Source: a virus. From it: a DNA stretch of 44,022 nt. Numbering within the stretch: the first letter of the stretch is position 1; every line of letters begins with the position of its first letter. The DNA is taken from positions 1-44,022 of IMG/VR virus record IMGVR_UViG_3300033053_000011; one strand, given 5' to 3'. Shown in pieces: positions 15,107-22,665 of this stretch. The position numbers and the translations under genes were made by a program. The notes beneath the pieces were generated by a model. The model saw only the letters and a list, made by a program, of their open reading frames with translations. It was not told where the DNA came from and ran no database searches.

Positions 15107-17761
15107 GTGTATACAGCAGCAAATGCCACCGTCCAAGTCATTGACCCCATCGACGGCGTCACGGTCCTGGCGACCGTCAGCGGAAAGGACATCTCCATCA
15201 GTGAGAAGCCGAGCACCATCGAGCGTCAGCACGCCCGGTCCATGGCGATTGGTGCGCCCGTCGTGCGGCGTCGCGCCAGCATCTCGATGAAGCAAAACAC
15301 CGAGACCCTTGCGCTCATCAACATCTTGAAGGCGTGGCAGACAGGATTCACTTACTATGCCTTGGCTTCCGACCTCAAAGGTGTCCGCTATCATCATCCT
15401 CACCTGAAGATCACGCTGGACGGGACGACCGACCAGGTGGTGATGGCCTACGACTGCAAGCTGTCCGATTGGTCGCTCGGCTTGACGGTTGGTGGAGGTC
15501 CGGCCAACGAATCTTTCAGCATCGACGCTCTTGGTGGTCTCGGGACGGGCCGTGAAGAGCATGGCGTGCGCGGCGTCCGCTCCATCGCCTTCCATCGGAC
15601 CGGAAGCGCAACCCACACCAGCACGTCGCACGTCCTAGTGACTGCTTCGGATGGCCAGGGCAGGTTCGGATTGCCTGGAACAACTGGGCTTCGCAACCTT
15701 TATTCTGCCTCAAACAATCTTCTTTCCTCAGTCTGGACCAAGGACGGATTCACCGTAACCAAGGCAGGGACTTACAACGGCTCTGATACGTTCATCCTCG
15801 TGCGCTCTGCGACTGAAAACTGGCGAGGTTGCAACCAAGCAAAAACACTCAAAAACGGGAAGACCTACACCTTGTCCGCCAGATTCAAGGCAGGCTCTGC
15901 AAATCCACGGTTGGAGGTCTATAACGGCGCGGCTCCAACTCTTTACGTGTGGGGAAACTTCAACCTTGCCACTGGTTCTGTCGGGTCTCTGGCGTCTTCC
16001 GGCTCGGTCTCTGGCGCGTCTTCGGCCATCGTCGCAGAAAGCGACGGTTGGTACAAGTGCTCCATCACATTCACCGTCACCGCAACCCTTGGCGGCTCCG
16101 TAGGCGTCAAGCTTCAAACCAGCGGCTCGACAATTGGTGAGACTGTCTATGTCTGCAAACCGCAATTCGAGGAAGCCTCCAGCGTCAGCGAATACCAGGA
16201 AACTGCAGTCATCACTGCTCCGACAGTCTCTGTGTCGGCGCTGAATGGCGCGGGTCTGGCGGTTGAGGGCAGCAGCTCCAACCTTTATGATCCTGCGCAA
16301 AACAATCCGGATGTTACGAGCTCAACCGACACCGTGAATGGTGTCTCTCAAACGATTTACCAGCTTGACGCTCGTACGAACGCCAGTTATGAGGACTTCC
16401 AGACCGGCGTATACTACAACGTCGCAAGTGCGTCTTCAACCTACACCATCTCATTCTGGGCCAAGTGGACTGATTTTCCCAGCTTCGACATCCTTTGCTA
16501 TGACTCTGCCACGACGCTTCTTGGTTCCGCCACCAAGACTTGGCTGTATCAGCCTTCCCCCAACTCGGGACAGTACCAGTATTACGCTCTAAGGGTCACT
16601 TTCCCTGCAAACACGACCAAGTGCGAATTCTTCCGCTGGTGGTACGATTCAACCGACGACACCAACTGGGGCAATCTTTGTCAAGTTCAGCTGGAGAATA
16701 ACCCATTCCCCACCAGCTATATGACGCCTTTGACGAGCCGCAATGCAGATGTCATCGGCATCGTGAGCCCGCACAACCTGCTCAAGTACAGCGAGGAGTT
16801 AGACAACGCGGTTTGGCTTCAAAATAGCGTGACGCCCACCGCTAACTCAATCGCTGGCCCTGACAACACTACTACGGCCGACACGTTGACCAAGACGGCG
16901 GCCACGAACAAGAACATCAAGCAAACGATCACCGGAAACGCCGTGTTCTACACGTTCTCGGTGTGGTTGAAGGCGGGCACGCTCACATCAGCCGATCTCT
17001 TGATCTACGACGAGACGACGGCTGGCACGCTATCAGCGTTTACGACTGTCCAGCTGACAAGCGCCTGGCAGCGCTTCACCGTGGTTTCCACCACGAAGCC
17101 CACCGCCGGGGATTCTGTGTCCGCTTACATCTACCCAGATCGCAACGGCGCGACGTCGGGCACAATCTATGCCTGGGGCGCTCAGTTGGTCGAAGGGAAC
17201 CACCCCGGCATCTACGTCCGCACCGCCGATAGGGCAATCAGCAAGCCCGTGGATGGCGGAATCGACCCTGCTTGGCAGCAAAATGGCTACGTTGAGTTCG
17301 ATTTGCTGCCGCCGCCTGTGTCTGCGGCCAAAAGTTTCGGATATTTCGCAGCGCCGTTCACCTACAACAGCGCCTCAAACCCGCTCCAGTTTGGGCGCGC
17401 GGACTACTCCGGAGCCACGGACTTTGATGTTTGGTTCGCTCGGACCCACAATGGCGTCACAGGCTCCAACAGCATCGCAGGTCTGTCTTACTTCAAGAAG
17501 TCAAGTTTTGATTTTGGCAAGCACCGATGGCGTCTTGAGTGGATGAATTACACTCTCAACGGCGTCCGAGTGGTGAAGCACAACCTTTACTTCGACGGAA
17601 CGCTTGTCAGTTCGCAAGATGCAGCATCGTTGTTTGGCGCAACTGCTTGGACTGACATCGACTTGACCAAGCTCATAAGCAACGGAAGTGTCTTTGCCAT
17701 CATCTCCAACCTCGTACTCGGCTACCCGACCCTGCCGGATGGCGCCATCGTAGACCTGTAA
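15107..17761 (+). CDS. Tail fibre / receptor-binding protein with repeated carbohydrate-binding-like domains
   Basis: An 884-residue protein translated from a GTG start with AAAGGGG upstream. Residues 1-165 look like a virion-attachment domain. Three later segments, near 196 (NLLSSVWTKDGF), 388 (SSNLYDPAQNNPDV) and 555 (NLLKYSEELDNAVWLQNS), open beta-sandwich domains of the kind seen in phage adhesins with carbohydrate-binding-module folds. The final part from about 720 (GYVEFDLLPPPV) resembles a LamG/concanavalin-like domain. It is the best candidate for host recognition. Between about 15680 and 17700 codon choice looks less GC-biased by eye, consistent with modular exchange. Confidence 0.75.
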   Translation: MYTAANATVQVIDPIDGVTVLATVSGKDISISEKPSTIERQHARSMAIGAPVVRRRASISMKQNTETLALINILKAWQTGFTYYALASDLKGVRYHHPHLKITLDGTTDQVVMAYDCKLSDWSLGLTVGGGPANESFSIDALGGLGTGREEHGVRGVRSIAFHRTGSATHTSTSHVLVTASDGQGRFGLPGTTGLRNLYSASNNLLSSVWTKDGFTVTKAGTYNGSDTFILVRSATENWRGCNQAKTLKNGKTYTLSARFKAGSANPRLEVYNGAAPTLYVWGNFNLATGSVGSLASSGSVSGASSAIVAESDGWYKCSITFTVTATLGGSVGVKLQTSGSTIGETVYVCKPQFEEASSVSEYQETAVITAPTVSVSALNGAGLAVEGSSSNLYDPAQNNPDVTSSTDTVNGVSQTIYQLDARTNASYEDFQTGVYYNVASASSTYTISFWAKWTDFPSFDILCYDSATTLLGSATKTWLYQPSPNSGQYQYYALRVTFPANTTKCEFFRWWYDSTDDTNWGNLCQVQLENNPFPTSYMTPLTSRNADVIGIVSPHNLLKYSEELDNAVWLQNSVTPTANSIAGPDNTTTADTLTKTAATNKNIKQTITGNAVFYTFSVWLKAGTLTSADLLIYDETTAGTLSAFTTVQLTSAWQRFTVVSTTKPTAGDSVSAYIYPDRNGATSGTIYAWGAQLVEGNHPGIYVRTADRAISKPVDGGIDPAWQQNGYVEFDLLPPPVSAAKSFGYFAAPFTYNSASNPLQFGRADYSGATDFDVWFARTHNGVTGSNSIAGLSYFKKSSFDFGKHRWRLEWMNYTLNGVRVVKHNLYFDGTLVSSQDAASLFGATAWTDIDLTKLISNGSVFAIISNLVLGYPTLPDGAIVDL

Positions 17762-17788
17762 CGCACTCGACGCTGAAAGGACAGCCAA

Positions 17789-18016
17789 ATGACGACGCAG
17801 AAAACCATCGACCCGCTTGAGCTAGTCCTCAGCGAGATACGGGAAGTCAAAGAGACCGTCAAGGAACTGGACCATGCCATCCGTGGCAATGGCAAGCCAG
17901 GCCTCAATCAGCGGGTGGCCCTGCTGGAGCAGTGGCGGACGATTGTGGTGGCTGCGCTACTCGCCGGTCTTCCGATGGTCTGGGATTGGGTGAAGCACTC
18001 GCTCAACTGGAAGTGA
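17789..18016 (+). CDS. XhlA-like lysis accessory protein (coiled coil plus one membrane segment)
   Basis: A 75-residue protein with a heptad-like helix (LVLSEIREVKETVKELDHAI) and then one hydrophobic segment, TIVVAALLAGLPMVWDWV, near the C-terminus. This layout matches the XhlA/hemolysin family that accompanies holins. GAAAGGA lies before the ATG. It opens the lysis block and could be a holin partner or antiholin. No direct test possible from sequence. Confidence 0.7.
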   Translation: MTTQKTIDPLELVLSEIREVKETVKELDHAIRGNGKPGLNQRVALLEQWRTIVVAALLAGLPMVWDWVKHSLNWK

Positions 18017-18029
18017 TGGAGGTGAAACG

Positions 18030-18266
18030 ATGAATCTGCCTGAGTTCGTGCGAGATGAGACCAGCCGTGAGTCCATCAGTCGCCTGCTTCCGCTGGTCAC
18101 GTGCCTGGTAATGCTCTTGGTCGTTGCGGCCGTCTCGGTCCTGCGGCGTGAGCTCGTGGCCATTCCGGATTCCTGGGTGGCCTTCTTTGGTGTGACGGCC
18201 ACCATGTACGGTGCTGCGAAGGGGCTGCAGCTCGGTCTCGGCCAGAAAGGACAGGCCAATGAGTAA
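18030..18266 (+). CDS. Putative holin
   Basis: A 78-residue protein with two hydrophobic stretches (LLPLVTCLVMLLVVAAVSVL and SWVAFFGVTATMYGAAKGL) joined by a short charged turn. Small two-span membrane proteins immediately before an endolysin are usually holins, which set lysis time by opening the inner membrane. GGAGGTGAAACG before the ATG is a near-perfect ribosome site. The 3' end overlaps the endolysin start by eight bases. Confidence 0.75.
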   Translation: MNLPEFVRDETSRESISRLLPLVTCLVMLLVVAAVSVLRRELVAIPDSWVAFFGVTATMYGAAKGLQLGLGQKGQANE

Positions 18267-18774
18267 GCAAATGCAGATGCCGCCTAATGGCGGGAAGACC
18301 TACCTCACCACGGAAGCCGAGTTGGCGCGGTTCAACATCGACAAGGAAGATGCGTGGTGCCACGAGGATGGCGACCGCTCCAAGCCGTGCGCCGATTGCG
18401 GCGGACGCATCTACATCCACTTCCGCCTGGCGGAAGCCTTCTTCATCGTCAGGACGGCGCTTGGCCTTCCAATCAAGTGGTCTTCCGGCTATCGCTGCCT
18501 GGAGAAGCAGGAACGGCTCTACCGCAACGCCTCGCAAGAGGAACGTGACCAGGGCCTCGTGGCCAAGCCTGGCACGTCGCCGCACCATCGCGGCGCAGGC
18601 GACTGGGTGAAGCCTGACCGATTCGCCAACCCGACCGAGTGGGGCAAGTTCATCGTCAGCACCCTCAAGGAATACGGCCGCGCCGTCCGTGTCGGATGCC
18701 TGCGATACCGCAGTTTTGCCCACGTGGACGTGCTCAATGAGTTGGACGGGAAGCCGTCCGGAATCAGGTGGTAG
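18259..18774 (+). CDS. Endolysin, M15 / VanY-type peptidase
   Basis: A 171-residue enzyme, start at ATG 18259 with CAGAAAGGA upstream; an in-frame earlier start overlaps the holin and has no better site. The zinc motif region SPHHRGAGDW and the later HVDV match the SxHxxGxAxD and HxD metal ligands of the M15 family, which cuts peptidoglycan peptide cross-links. An unusual N-terminal segment has WCHEDGDRSKPCADCGG with several cysteines, perhaps a small metal site. No wall-binding domain, as common for Gram-negative phages. It lies between holin and spanin-like genes. Confidence 0.85.
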   Translation: MSKQMQMPPNGGKTYLTTEAELARFNIDKEDAWCHEDGDRSKPCADCGGRIYIHFRLAEAFFIVRTALGLPIKWSSGYRCLEKQERLYRNASQEERDQGLVAKPGTSPHHRGAGDWVKPDRFANPTEWGKFIVSTLKEYGRAVRVGCLRYRSFAHVDVLNELDGKPSGIRW

Positions 18775-18776
18775 AG

Positions 18777-19451
18777 ATGGACCGCGTGAAGGCTCTCACT
18801 TGGGGTGGCGGTCTGCTGCTCTCGATTCTGGTCTGGCTGGCCATTTTCGCTGGGGTACGGTCCTGCCATGGGCCTTCGGACCTTCGGCCGACCAACCCAC
18901 CTTCCCGGCCAAGGGAAGCCACTCAGGTGGCCACCGCTTCCGCAGCGGTCTCGGCCGTGTCCACCAACAACGTTCGCATCACGGTCAAGAAGGCTCGGCC
19001 TGATGCGGGCAAGGCGATGCGTTCGGATGGTGGTCCCGAGCGCATCGCCACCCCTTTGTCGTCTTCCAGCGTTGAGTTGGATGACGGCTCGGATGCTGTG
19101 GTCATCGAGGTTTCCACGACAACTACGGCCCAAGCCACCACGAGCGCACAGGCGGAATCGTCCGCACGCGAGACGCAACCGGAATCGGCTCAGCCGGACC
19201 ATGGACGGCTTGGCGTGCTCATCGGAACCATGCCCGGTGTGTTTGCGGCCAGCTTCCAGCTTGGAAGCGTCGTCATCCCGCCATCCGTGGTCGGCATGCC
19301 AATCGAAGTTGGTGCGGACATCGAGCTAAACCATGAGCACGCGGGCGTCGCTCTCACGGCCGGTGGGAAGGGCTTTGTGGCCGGTGTGGCCTGGAGCCGA
19401 TGGGACCTGCGTGCGCAGGGCCTCGGGATTGGCGTAGGGTTGCGCTTCTGA
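18777..19451 (+). CDS. Membrane-anchored lysis protein, possible spanin
   Basis: A 224-residue protein with an N-terminal hydrophobic helix (GGGLLLSILVWLAIFAGV), followed by a long Ser/Thr/Ala-rich linker (about 40-140) and a C-terminal domain ending GIGVGLRF, an outer-membrane-like ending. Its position after the endolysin and this topology suggest it spans the periplasm like a spanin. It is not a clear Rz homolog: the linker is not a strong coiled coil and no lipobox is evident. ATG 18777 is preferred because AGGTGG lies upstream; GTG 18768 is an alternative. Confidence 0.55.
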   Translation: MDRVKALTWGGGLLLSILVWLAIFAGVRSCHGPSDLRPTNPPSRPREATQVATASAAVSAVSTNNVRITVKKARPDAGKAMRSDGGPERIATPLSSSSVELDDGSDAVVIEVSTTTTAQATTSAQAESSARETQPESAQPDHGRLGVLIGTMPGVFAASFQLGSVVIPPSVVGMPIEVGADIELNHEHAGVALTAGGKGFVAGVAWSRWDLRAQGLGIGVGLRF

Positions 19452-19462
19452 GGCTGCGGCCG

Positions 19463-19502
19463 TTGGGGTTGCCGGCAGACGCTGGTGGCCCCAAAATTTT
19501 TT
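19463..19502 (+). terminator. Strong rho-independent terminator after lysis block
   Basis: A 14-bp stem including some G-U pairs: arms at 19463-19476 and 19481-19494, loop AGAC, followed by AATTTTTT. It ends the late transcription unit just before the next promoter. Confidence 0.85.
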
Positions 19503-19524
19503 CAAAAAACTTTGTCGAAAATGC

Positions 19525-19553
19525 TTGACTTTTGCGGACATTCGAGGGATAAT
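19525..19553 (+). promoter_or_regulatory. Strong sigma70-type promoter
   Basis: TTGACT (19525-19530), 17-base spacer, GATAAT (19548-19553). It lies 22 bases after the late terminator, with an A/T-rich upstream stretch that could act as an UP element. The upstream bases resemble those of the promoter at 21112. Confidence 0.85.
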
Positions 19554-19610
19554 GTTCATATGGAAGGCGACGCCACCAACCGACAGAAAGCAGAAAGGAA
19601 GGAAAACCCA

Positions 19611-19781
19611 ATGATCAAGAACAGCGCAGGCATCCAGGCCGTCCATGCCGAGACCAACTACGCCATCCGGGCGTTGGAGCGGATGGAGAAGGCCCACGGT
19701 GAGTTCCGGATGGACATCGTCAAGGCTGAGTTCGCAGTCCTCAAGCACCACCTGGAAGTGGTCGCTGAGCTCACCAAGTAG
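19611..19781 (+). CDS. 56-residue hypothetical protein
   Basis: The ATG at 19611 follows CAGAAAGGAAGG and lies about 50 bases after the predicted transcription start. An upstream in-frame start at 19485 falls in the terminator and ahead of the promoter, so it is rejected. The protein is helical and charged (NYAIRALERMEKAHGEFRMD; FAVLKHHLEVVAELTK). No known family. First gene of an early-type transcription unit. Confidence 0.7.
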   Translation: MIKNSAGIQAVHAETNYAIRALERMEKAHGEFRMDIVKAEFAVLKHHLEVVAELTK

Positions 19782-19792
19782 CTCGAAGCCCA

Positions 19793-19814
19793 GCCGGGAG
19801 GGCCAAGTCCCGGC
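19793..19814 (+). promoter_or_regulatory. Leader hairpin upstream of ribosome site
   Basis: GCCGGGA (19793-19799) pairs with TCCCGGC (19808-19814) over an 8-base loop. It lies 14 bases before the AACTCAGAAAGGA site of the next gene. Without a U-tract it is more likely a leader, processing or stability element than a terminator. Confidence 0.5.
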
Positions 19815-19828
19815 ACCCCTTCCCTCAA

Positions 19829-19841
19829 AACTCAGAAAGGA
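19829..19841 (+). repeat. 13-mer ribosome-site repeat, exact copy
   Basis: AACTCAGAAAGGA, ending seven bases before the ATG at 19849. Confidence 0.85.
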
Positions 19842-19848
19842 CAACACG

Positions 19849-20034
19849 ATGGACCGCAGTGTGTATACCAAAGCCGAGCGACTGGCCTGGGTCGCGTACT
19901 GGATGGCCGAGCAGCGTTACGGCCTGAAGCTGGACCGGGTTGGCGGCTACACGGTCAACGGCGTTGGAGCCAACGGGAAGTCCTGGCACCCGCTGCTCAA
20001 GAAGACCGGCAACCACTGGCGCTCCACCCTCTAA
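19849..20034 (+). CDS. 61-residue hypothetical protein
   Basis: Start ATG 19849 is fixed by the 13-mer ribosome site just upstream; the frame is open further left inside the previous gene and is not used. The protein is basic and aromatic (RLAWVAYWMAEQRYGLKLDR; GGYTVNGVGANGKSWHPLL). No catalytic motif, metal ligands or membrane segment. Probably an early small protein; function unknown. Confidence 0.65.
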   Translation: MDRSVYTKAERLAWVAYWMAEQRYGLKLDRVGGYTVNGVGANGKSWHPLLKKTGNHWRSTL

Positions 20035-20053
20035 GTCCGTCCCAAACACCTAC

Positions 20054-20066
20054 AACTCAGAAAGGA
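20054..20066 (+). repeat. 13-mer ribosome-site repeat, exact copy
   Basis: AACTCAGAAAGGA directly upstream of the DUF2786 gene at 20074; no hairpin was seen in this leader. Confidence 0.85.
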
Positions 20067-20073
20067 AACCACG

Positions 20074-21054
20074 ATGACCGACATCATGAACCCTGAAATG
20101 CAGACCGTCATTGAGCGCGTCAAGAAGCTGCTGGCCCTCGCATCCAACAACCCCAACGAAAACGAGGCTGCAGCCGCCAGCGCCAAGGCCATGAAGATGC
20201 TCGAAGACTGGAACTTGGACGTGGCGACGGTCGAAGCCTCCAGCAAGAAGGCAACCGGCGTGGAGCGCAGCGACGCCAAGACCTTCGGTGGCTTCTACAA
20301 GTGGCAGACCGCCATCTGGACGGCCGTGGCTGAGCTCAACTTCTGCATGTACTGGCGGGTCAAGGGTCAAGGCCGAGACAAGTGGGACAGCTTCAGCTAT
20401 AGCCACCGAGTGCTTGGCCGCAAGGAAAACGTCATCAGCACTGAGGTGATGGCTGAGTACCTCCAGCAGACCGTGGAGCGGCTGGCCCAGGAACGGTCGA
20501 AGGCGCAAGGTGTCGGACCTCTGAGCCGTGAGATCATCGCCTACCGGGAAGGCATGGCAAGCCGTCTCGTGGAGCGGCTCAACGACCTGCGCCGGAAGCG
20601 GCTGGCCGAAGACGAAGCCAAGCGCAAGGCCGAGCAGGCCAAGTACGGCGCGGACCATCCCAGCACCAGCACGGCCGTCGTGCTCCAGGATGTCATCAAC
20701 AATGAGCGCGACCTCAACCAAGACTTCCTCTACGGCTGGGAACCCGGCACGACCGCACGACGCCGTGCTCAGTGGCGAGCCGAGTGGGCCGCAGAAGAGC
20801 AGCGCCAGCGTGAGTGGGAGGCGGCTCATCCAGAGGAAGCCGCAGCCAAGAAGGCTAAGGAAGCCAAGGAACGGGCCAAGCAGCAGGCCAAGTGGGACAA
20901 GAAGTGGGAACGGCAGAGCCGTCGCAGCCGAGCCGAGACGCCGGAAGAAAAGCGGCGCAGCCTCGATGAGTACTGGGAAGGTCGTGAGAAGGCCAACGAC
21001 ATCGGCCTGGACCAACAGCTGAAGCGTGGTGACGACCACAACCGGCTCAAGTAA
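20074..21054 (+). CDS. DUF2786-domain protein with charged coiled-coil tail
   Basis: A 326-residue protein. The N-terminus (VIERVKKLLALASNNPNENE, then AAAASAKAMKMLEDWNLD) matches the DUF2786 pattern found in phages and bacteria; its function is unknown. Residues about 70-200 form a second conserved region. From about 180 the protein is highly charged with many Glu, Lys and Arg (EAAAKKAKEAKERAKQQAKW), predicted as a long helix. It may bind nucleic acid or act as an adaptor. The last gene before a hairpin. Confidence 0.75.
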   Translation: MTDIMNPEMQTVIERVKKLLALASNNPNENEAAAASAKAMKMLEDWNLDVATVEASSKKATGVERSDAKTFGGFYKWQTAIWTAVAELNFCMYWRVKGQGRDKWDSFSYSHRVLGRKENVISTEVMAEYLQQTVERLAQERSKAQGVGPLSREIIAYREGMASRLVERLNDLRRKRLAEDEAKRKAEQAKYGADHPSTSTAVVLQDVINNERDLNQDFLYGWEPGTTARRRAQWRAEWAAEEQRQREWEAAHPEEAAAKKAKEAKERAKQQAKWDKKWERQSRRSRAETPEEKRRSLDEYWEGREKANDIGLDQQLKRGDDHNRLK

Positions 21055-21061
21055 GACCCGC

Positions 21062-21091
21062 TGGCCCTGCCGACTTCGGTTGGTGGGGCCA
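21062..21091 (+). terminator. Hairpin with TTCG tetraloop
   Basis: A 13-bp stem (three G-U pairs) capped by TTCG, arms at 21062-21074 and 21079-21091, followed by AACTTTCTTC. The U-tract is weak but the stem is very stable and it precedes a new promoter. Confidence 0.7.
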
Positions 21092-21111
21092 AACTTTCTT
21101 CAAGAAAAGTG

Positions 21112-21140
21112 TTGACTTTTCCAAGCAAGTGGAGGATAAT
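21112..21140 (+). promoter_or_regulatory. Strong sigma70-type promoter
   Basis: TTGACT (21112-21117), 17-base spacer, GATAAT (21135-21140). The stretch before it (AACTTTCTTCAAGAAAAG) resembles the one before the 19525 promoter, so both may belong to one promoter class. Confidence 0.85.
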
Positions 21141-21181
21141 AGATTTGTCGGGAGCGAGACGCGACCGGCCGAGACACTCAA

Positions 21182-21194
21182 AACTCAGAAAGGA
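21182..21194 (+). repeat. 13-mer ribosome-site repeat, exact copy
   Basis: AACTCAGAAAGGA, eight bases before the ATG at 21203. Confidence 0.85.
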
Positions 21195-21202
21195 CACCAA
21201 TC

Positions 21203-21394
21203 ATGACCAACAAGATGACCGTCAAGGAAGCCACCAAGACCCTCCAGCAGCACGGCGTCGCGCTCAAGCGGACCGAGTTCAATGAGTTCCGGGTCAACTT
21301 CAAGCACGGAACCGAGGCGACGGCCTACTACACGGACGACCTGATTGACGCGGTCAACACCGGCATCGACATGGCCACCCGCAAGGCCTGCTAG
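21203..21394 (+). CDS. Conserved small phage protein (AYYTDDLIDAV motif)
   Basis: A 63-residue protein with KTLQQHGVALKRTEFNEFRV followed by TEATAYYTDDLIDAVNTGID, a pattern recalled from many proteobacterial phages, usually annotated as hypothetical. It appears to form a small alpha/beta fold. First gene after the 21112 promoter, so likely early and strongly transcribed. Function unknown. Confidence 0.75.
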   Translation: MTNKMTVKEATKTLQQHGVALKRTEFNEFRVNFKHGTEATAYYTDDLIDAVNTGIDMATRKAC

Positions 21395-21414
21395 GACTGA
21401 GAAAGGACGCAACA

Positions 21415-21687
21415 ATGAGCCGCATCAAGACCCTCACCGCCAACCTCCAGGCCGCTGTCACCGAGACCGGCCATGAGCTTCCCGAGGCCATCACCCGCCA
21501 GCTGGACGGACTTCTGATGGTGGCCCTCCAGCGGTCCGGCTTCAAGCTGGCCGACATCATCCCTCAACTGTCCACCCACGAGCCGTGCGAAGACTGCGGC
21601 GACCAGCACGACCCGTCCCGCATCTCGTGTGAAGACGTGGCTGAGATTCGCAGCGCAGAGCGGAAGGCCTGGGACGCCAACCCGTAA
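21415..21687 (+). CDS. 90-residue hypothetical protein with Cys pairs
   Basis: The ribosome site GACTGAGAAAGGA at 21395-21407 is a one-to-two-base variant of the 13-mer. The protein has a helical N-terminal half (ITRQLDGLLMVALQRSGFKL) and a CEDCGDQHDPSRISCED segment with three cysteines and a histidine that might bind metal. No family recognised. It shares the transcription unit of the preceding small gene. Confidence 0.65.
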   Translation: MSRIKTLTANLQAAVTETGHELPEAITRQLDGLLMVALQRSGFKLADIIPQLSTHEPCEDCGDQHDPSRISCEDVAEIRSAERKAWDANP

Positions 21688-21697
21688 CGCCAGCCGC

Positions 21698-21726
21698 TTG
21701 ACTTCCTCAGCCGGAAGGCGCATACT
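21698..21726 (+). promoter_or_regulatory. Sigma70-type promoter
   Basis: TTGACT (21698-21703), 17-base spacer, CATACT (21721-21726), immediately after the stop of the previous gene. The -10 is weaker than in the two promoters before it. Confidence 0.7.
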
Positions 21727-21732
21727 CGAAGT

Positions 21733-21793
21733 TGCGGGGCCCAAGTCGAAGACGGAAGCCCCGCACCCCACCGAGCCAGGCGGTTCACCTGGC
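21733..21793 (+). promoter_or_regulatory. Structured leader with two hairpins
   Basis: TGCGGGGC (21733-21740) pairs with 21758-21765, and GCCAGG (21775-21780) pairs with CCTGGC (21788-21793). Both lie between the 21698 promoter and a ribosome site at 21799-21812, so the leader RNA begins with consecutive stem-loops. Confidence 0.55.
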
Positions 21794-21822
21794 GTCAGAA
21801 CTTCAGAAAGGACGGAAAACCA

Positions 21823-22389
21823 ATGACCAACACCAAGTTCAGCGTCGCTCGGGACCACAACCAGCACTTCGTCACGCTCCAAGGCGACCACACCCCCATC
21901 GGCTACGTCAAGTACGCCTACGGCCGTGGCTGGGAGGCACGCAACATCAACGATGAGCAGGTGGGCACCTGGGTCAAGGGCAAGGACGCCGCCATCCAGC
22001 AGCTCATCAAGGGTCACGGGAAGGCCGGCACGACCTTCAAGGCGTCCGAGCCCAGCGCGACGGCCGAGCGGAAGACCGAGCGCGAGGCGACGCCGGAAGC
22101 CAAGCAGCAGCCCGACATCACGCCTGAAGAGGTCTACGGCGGTGCCCTGCCGAACGTCAAGAAGTCCCAGCCGCAGCCCAAGGTTGCGCCGAAGGCCCAG
22201 CAGATGGACGGCGCGGTGGAGACGGCGCGGACCAACGCCACGGTGGCCTTGTTCCAGCTGTCCGGCGCACTCGGCATCAAGGCCAGCAGCCTTCTCAACA
22301 ACGGCGACGCCGAAGGGGCCAAGGCCGCTCTCAACGAGCTCAACGCCGTCGTGGCGCTCTACGACCAGCTCAAGACCATCATCGGCTAG
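21823..22389 (+). CDS. 188-residue hypothetical protein
   Basis: The ATG is preceded by AACTTCAGAAAGGA, a one-base-insertion form of the 13-mer. Residues 1-65 look like a compact domain (FSVARDHNQHFVTLQG; GYVKYAYGRGWEARNI), residues 70-125 are Glu/Lys/Pro-rich and likely disordered, and the C-terminal 60 residues form helices (TARTNATVALFQLSGALGIK). No catalytic motif seen. It has its own promoter and hairpin leader, suggesting separate control. Confidence 0.65.
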   Translation: MTNTKFSVARDHNQHFVTLQGDHTPIGYVKYAYGRGWEARNINDEQVGTWVKGKDAAIQQLIKGHGKAGTTFKASEPSATAERKTEREATPEAKQQPDITPEEVYGGALPNVKKSQPQPKVAPKAQQMDGAVETARTNATVALFQLSGALGIKASSLLNNGDAEGAKAALNELNAVVALYDQLKTIIG

Positions 22390-22397
22390 GCATCACG

Positions 22398-22424
22398 AGG
22401 GGCACGGCCAGGCGTCGTGCCCCT
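22398..22424 (+). promoter_or_regulatory. Intercistronic hairpin
   Basis: AGGGGCACG (22398-22406) pairs perfectly with CGTGCCCCT (22416-22424). It lies eight bases before CCAGAAAGGA and could insulate or protect the downstream message. Confidence 0.55.
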
Positions 22425-22449
22425 TCCCTCCACCAGAAAGGAACCACCA

Positions 22450-22656
22450 ATGCCCAAACCCAACACCGGCATCCACATCTCCATCGGCACCGAGGTCCGC
22501 TTCACCAAGGACAACGCCATCCGGCAGGGCAAGGTCACCAAGGTCTTCAGGAACGGCAAGCTGCAGGTGCGCGTGCTGGTTCCGGACCCCAACGCCATCG
22601 GCTTCGTCAAGCCCAAGCTCTACTCCGTCCACCTCAATGACGTGACCTTCCTGTAA
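22450..22656 (+). CDS. 68-residue SH3-like hypothetical protein
   Basis: Start ATG 22450 is set by CAGAAAGGA nine bases upstream. The protein is beta-rich: ISIGTEVRFTKDNAIRQGKV, then KVFRNGKLQVRVLV, reminiscent of a small KOW or SH3-like barrel as used for RNA or protein contacts. This is by pattern only. Followed nine bases later by a GTG-started gene. Confidence 0.6.
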   Translation: MPKPNTGIHISIGTEVRFTKDNAIRQGKVTKVFRNGKLQVRVLVPDPNAIGFVKPKLYSVHLNDVTFL

Positions 22657-22665
22657 GGACCAACC

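Noticed and set aside
19485-19610. N-terminal extension of the 56-residue gene
   Set aside because: This part covers the terminator tail and the promoter, and would start upstream of the transcription start.
20050-21039. Minus-strand 329-codon frame with hydrophobic runs opposite the DUF2786 gene
   Set aside because: The Leu-rich composition arises from reversed Glu/Lys codons of the charged plus-strand protein; no ribosome site.
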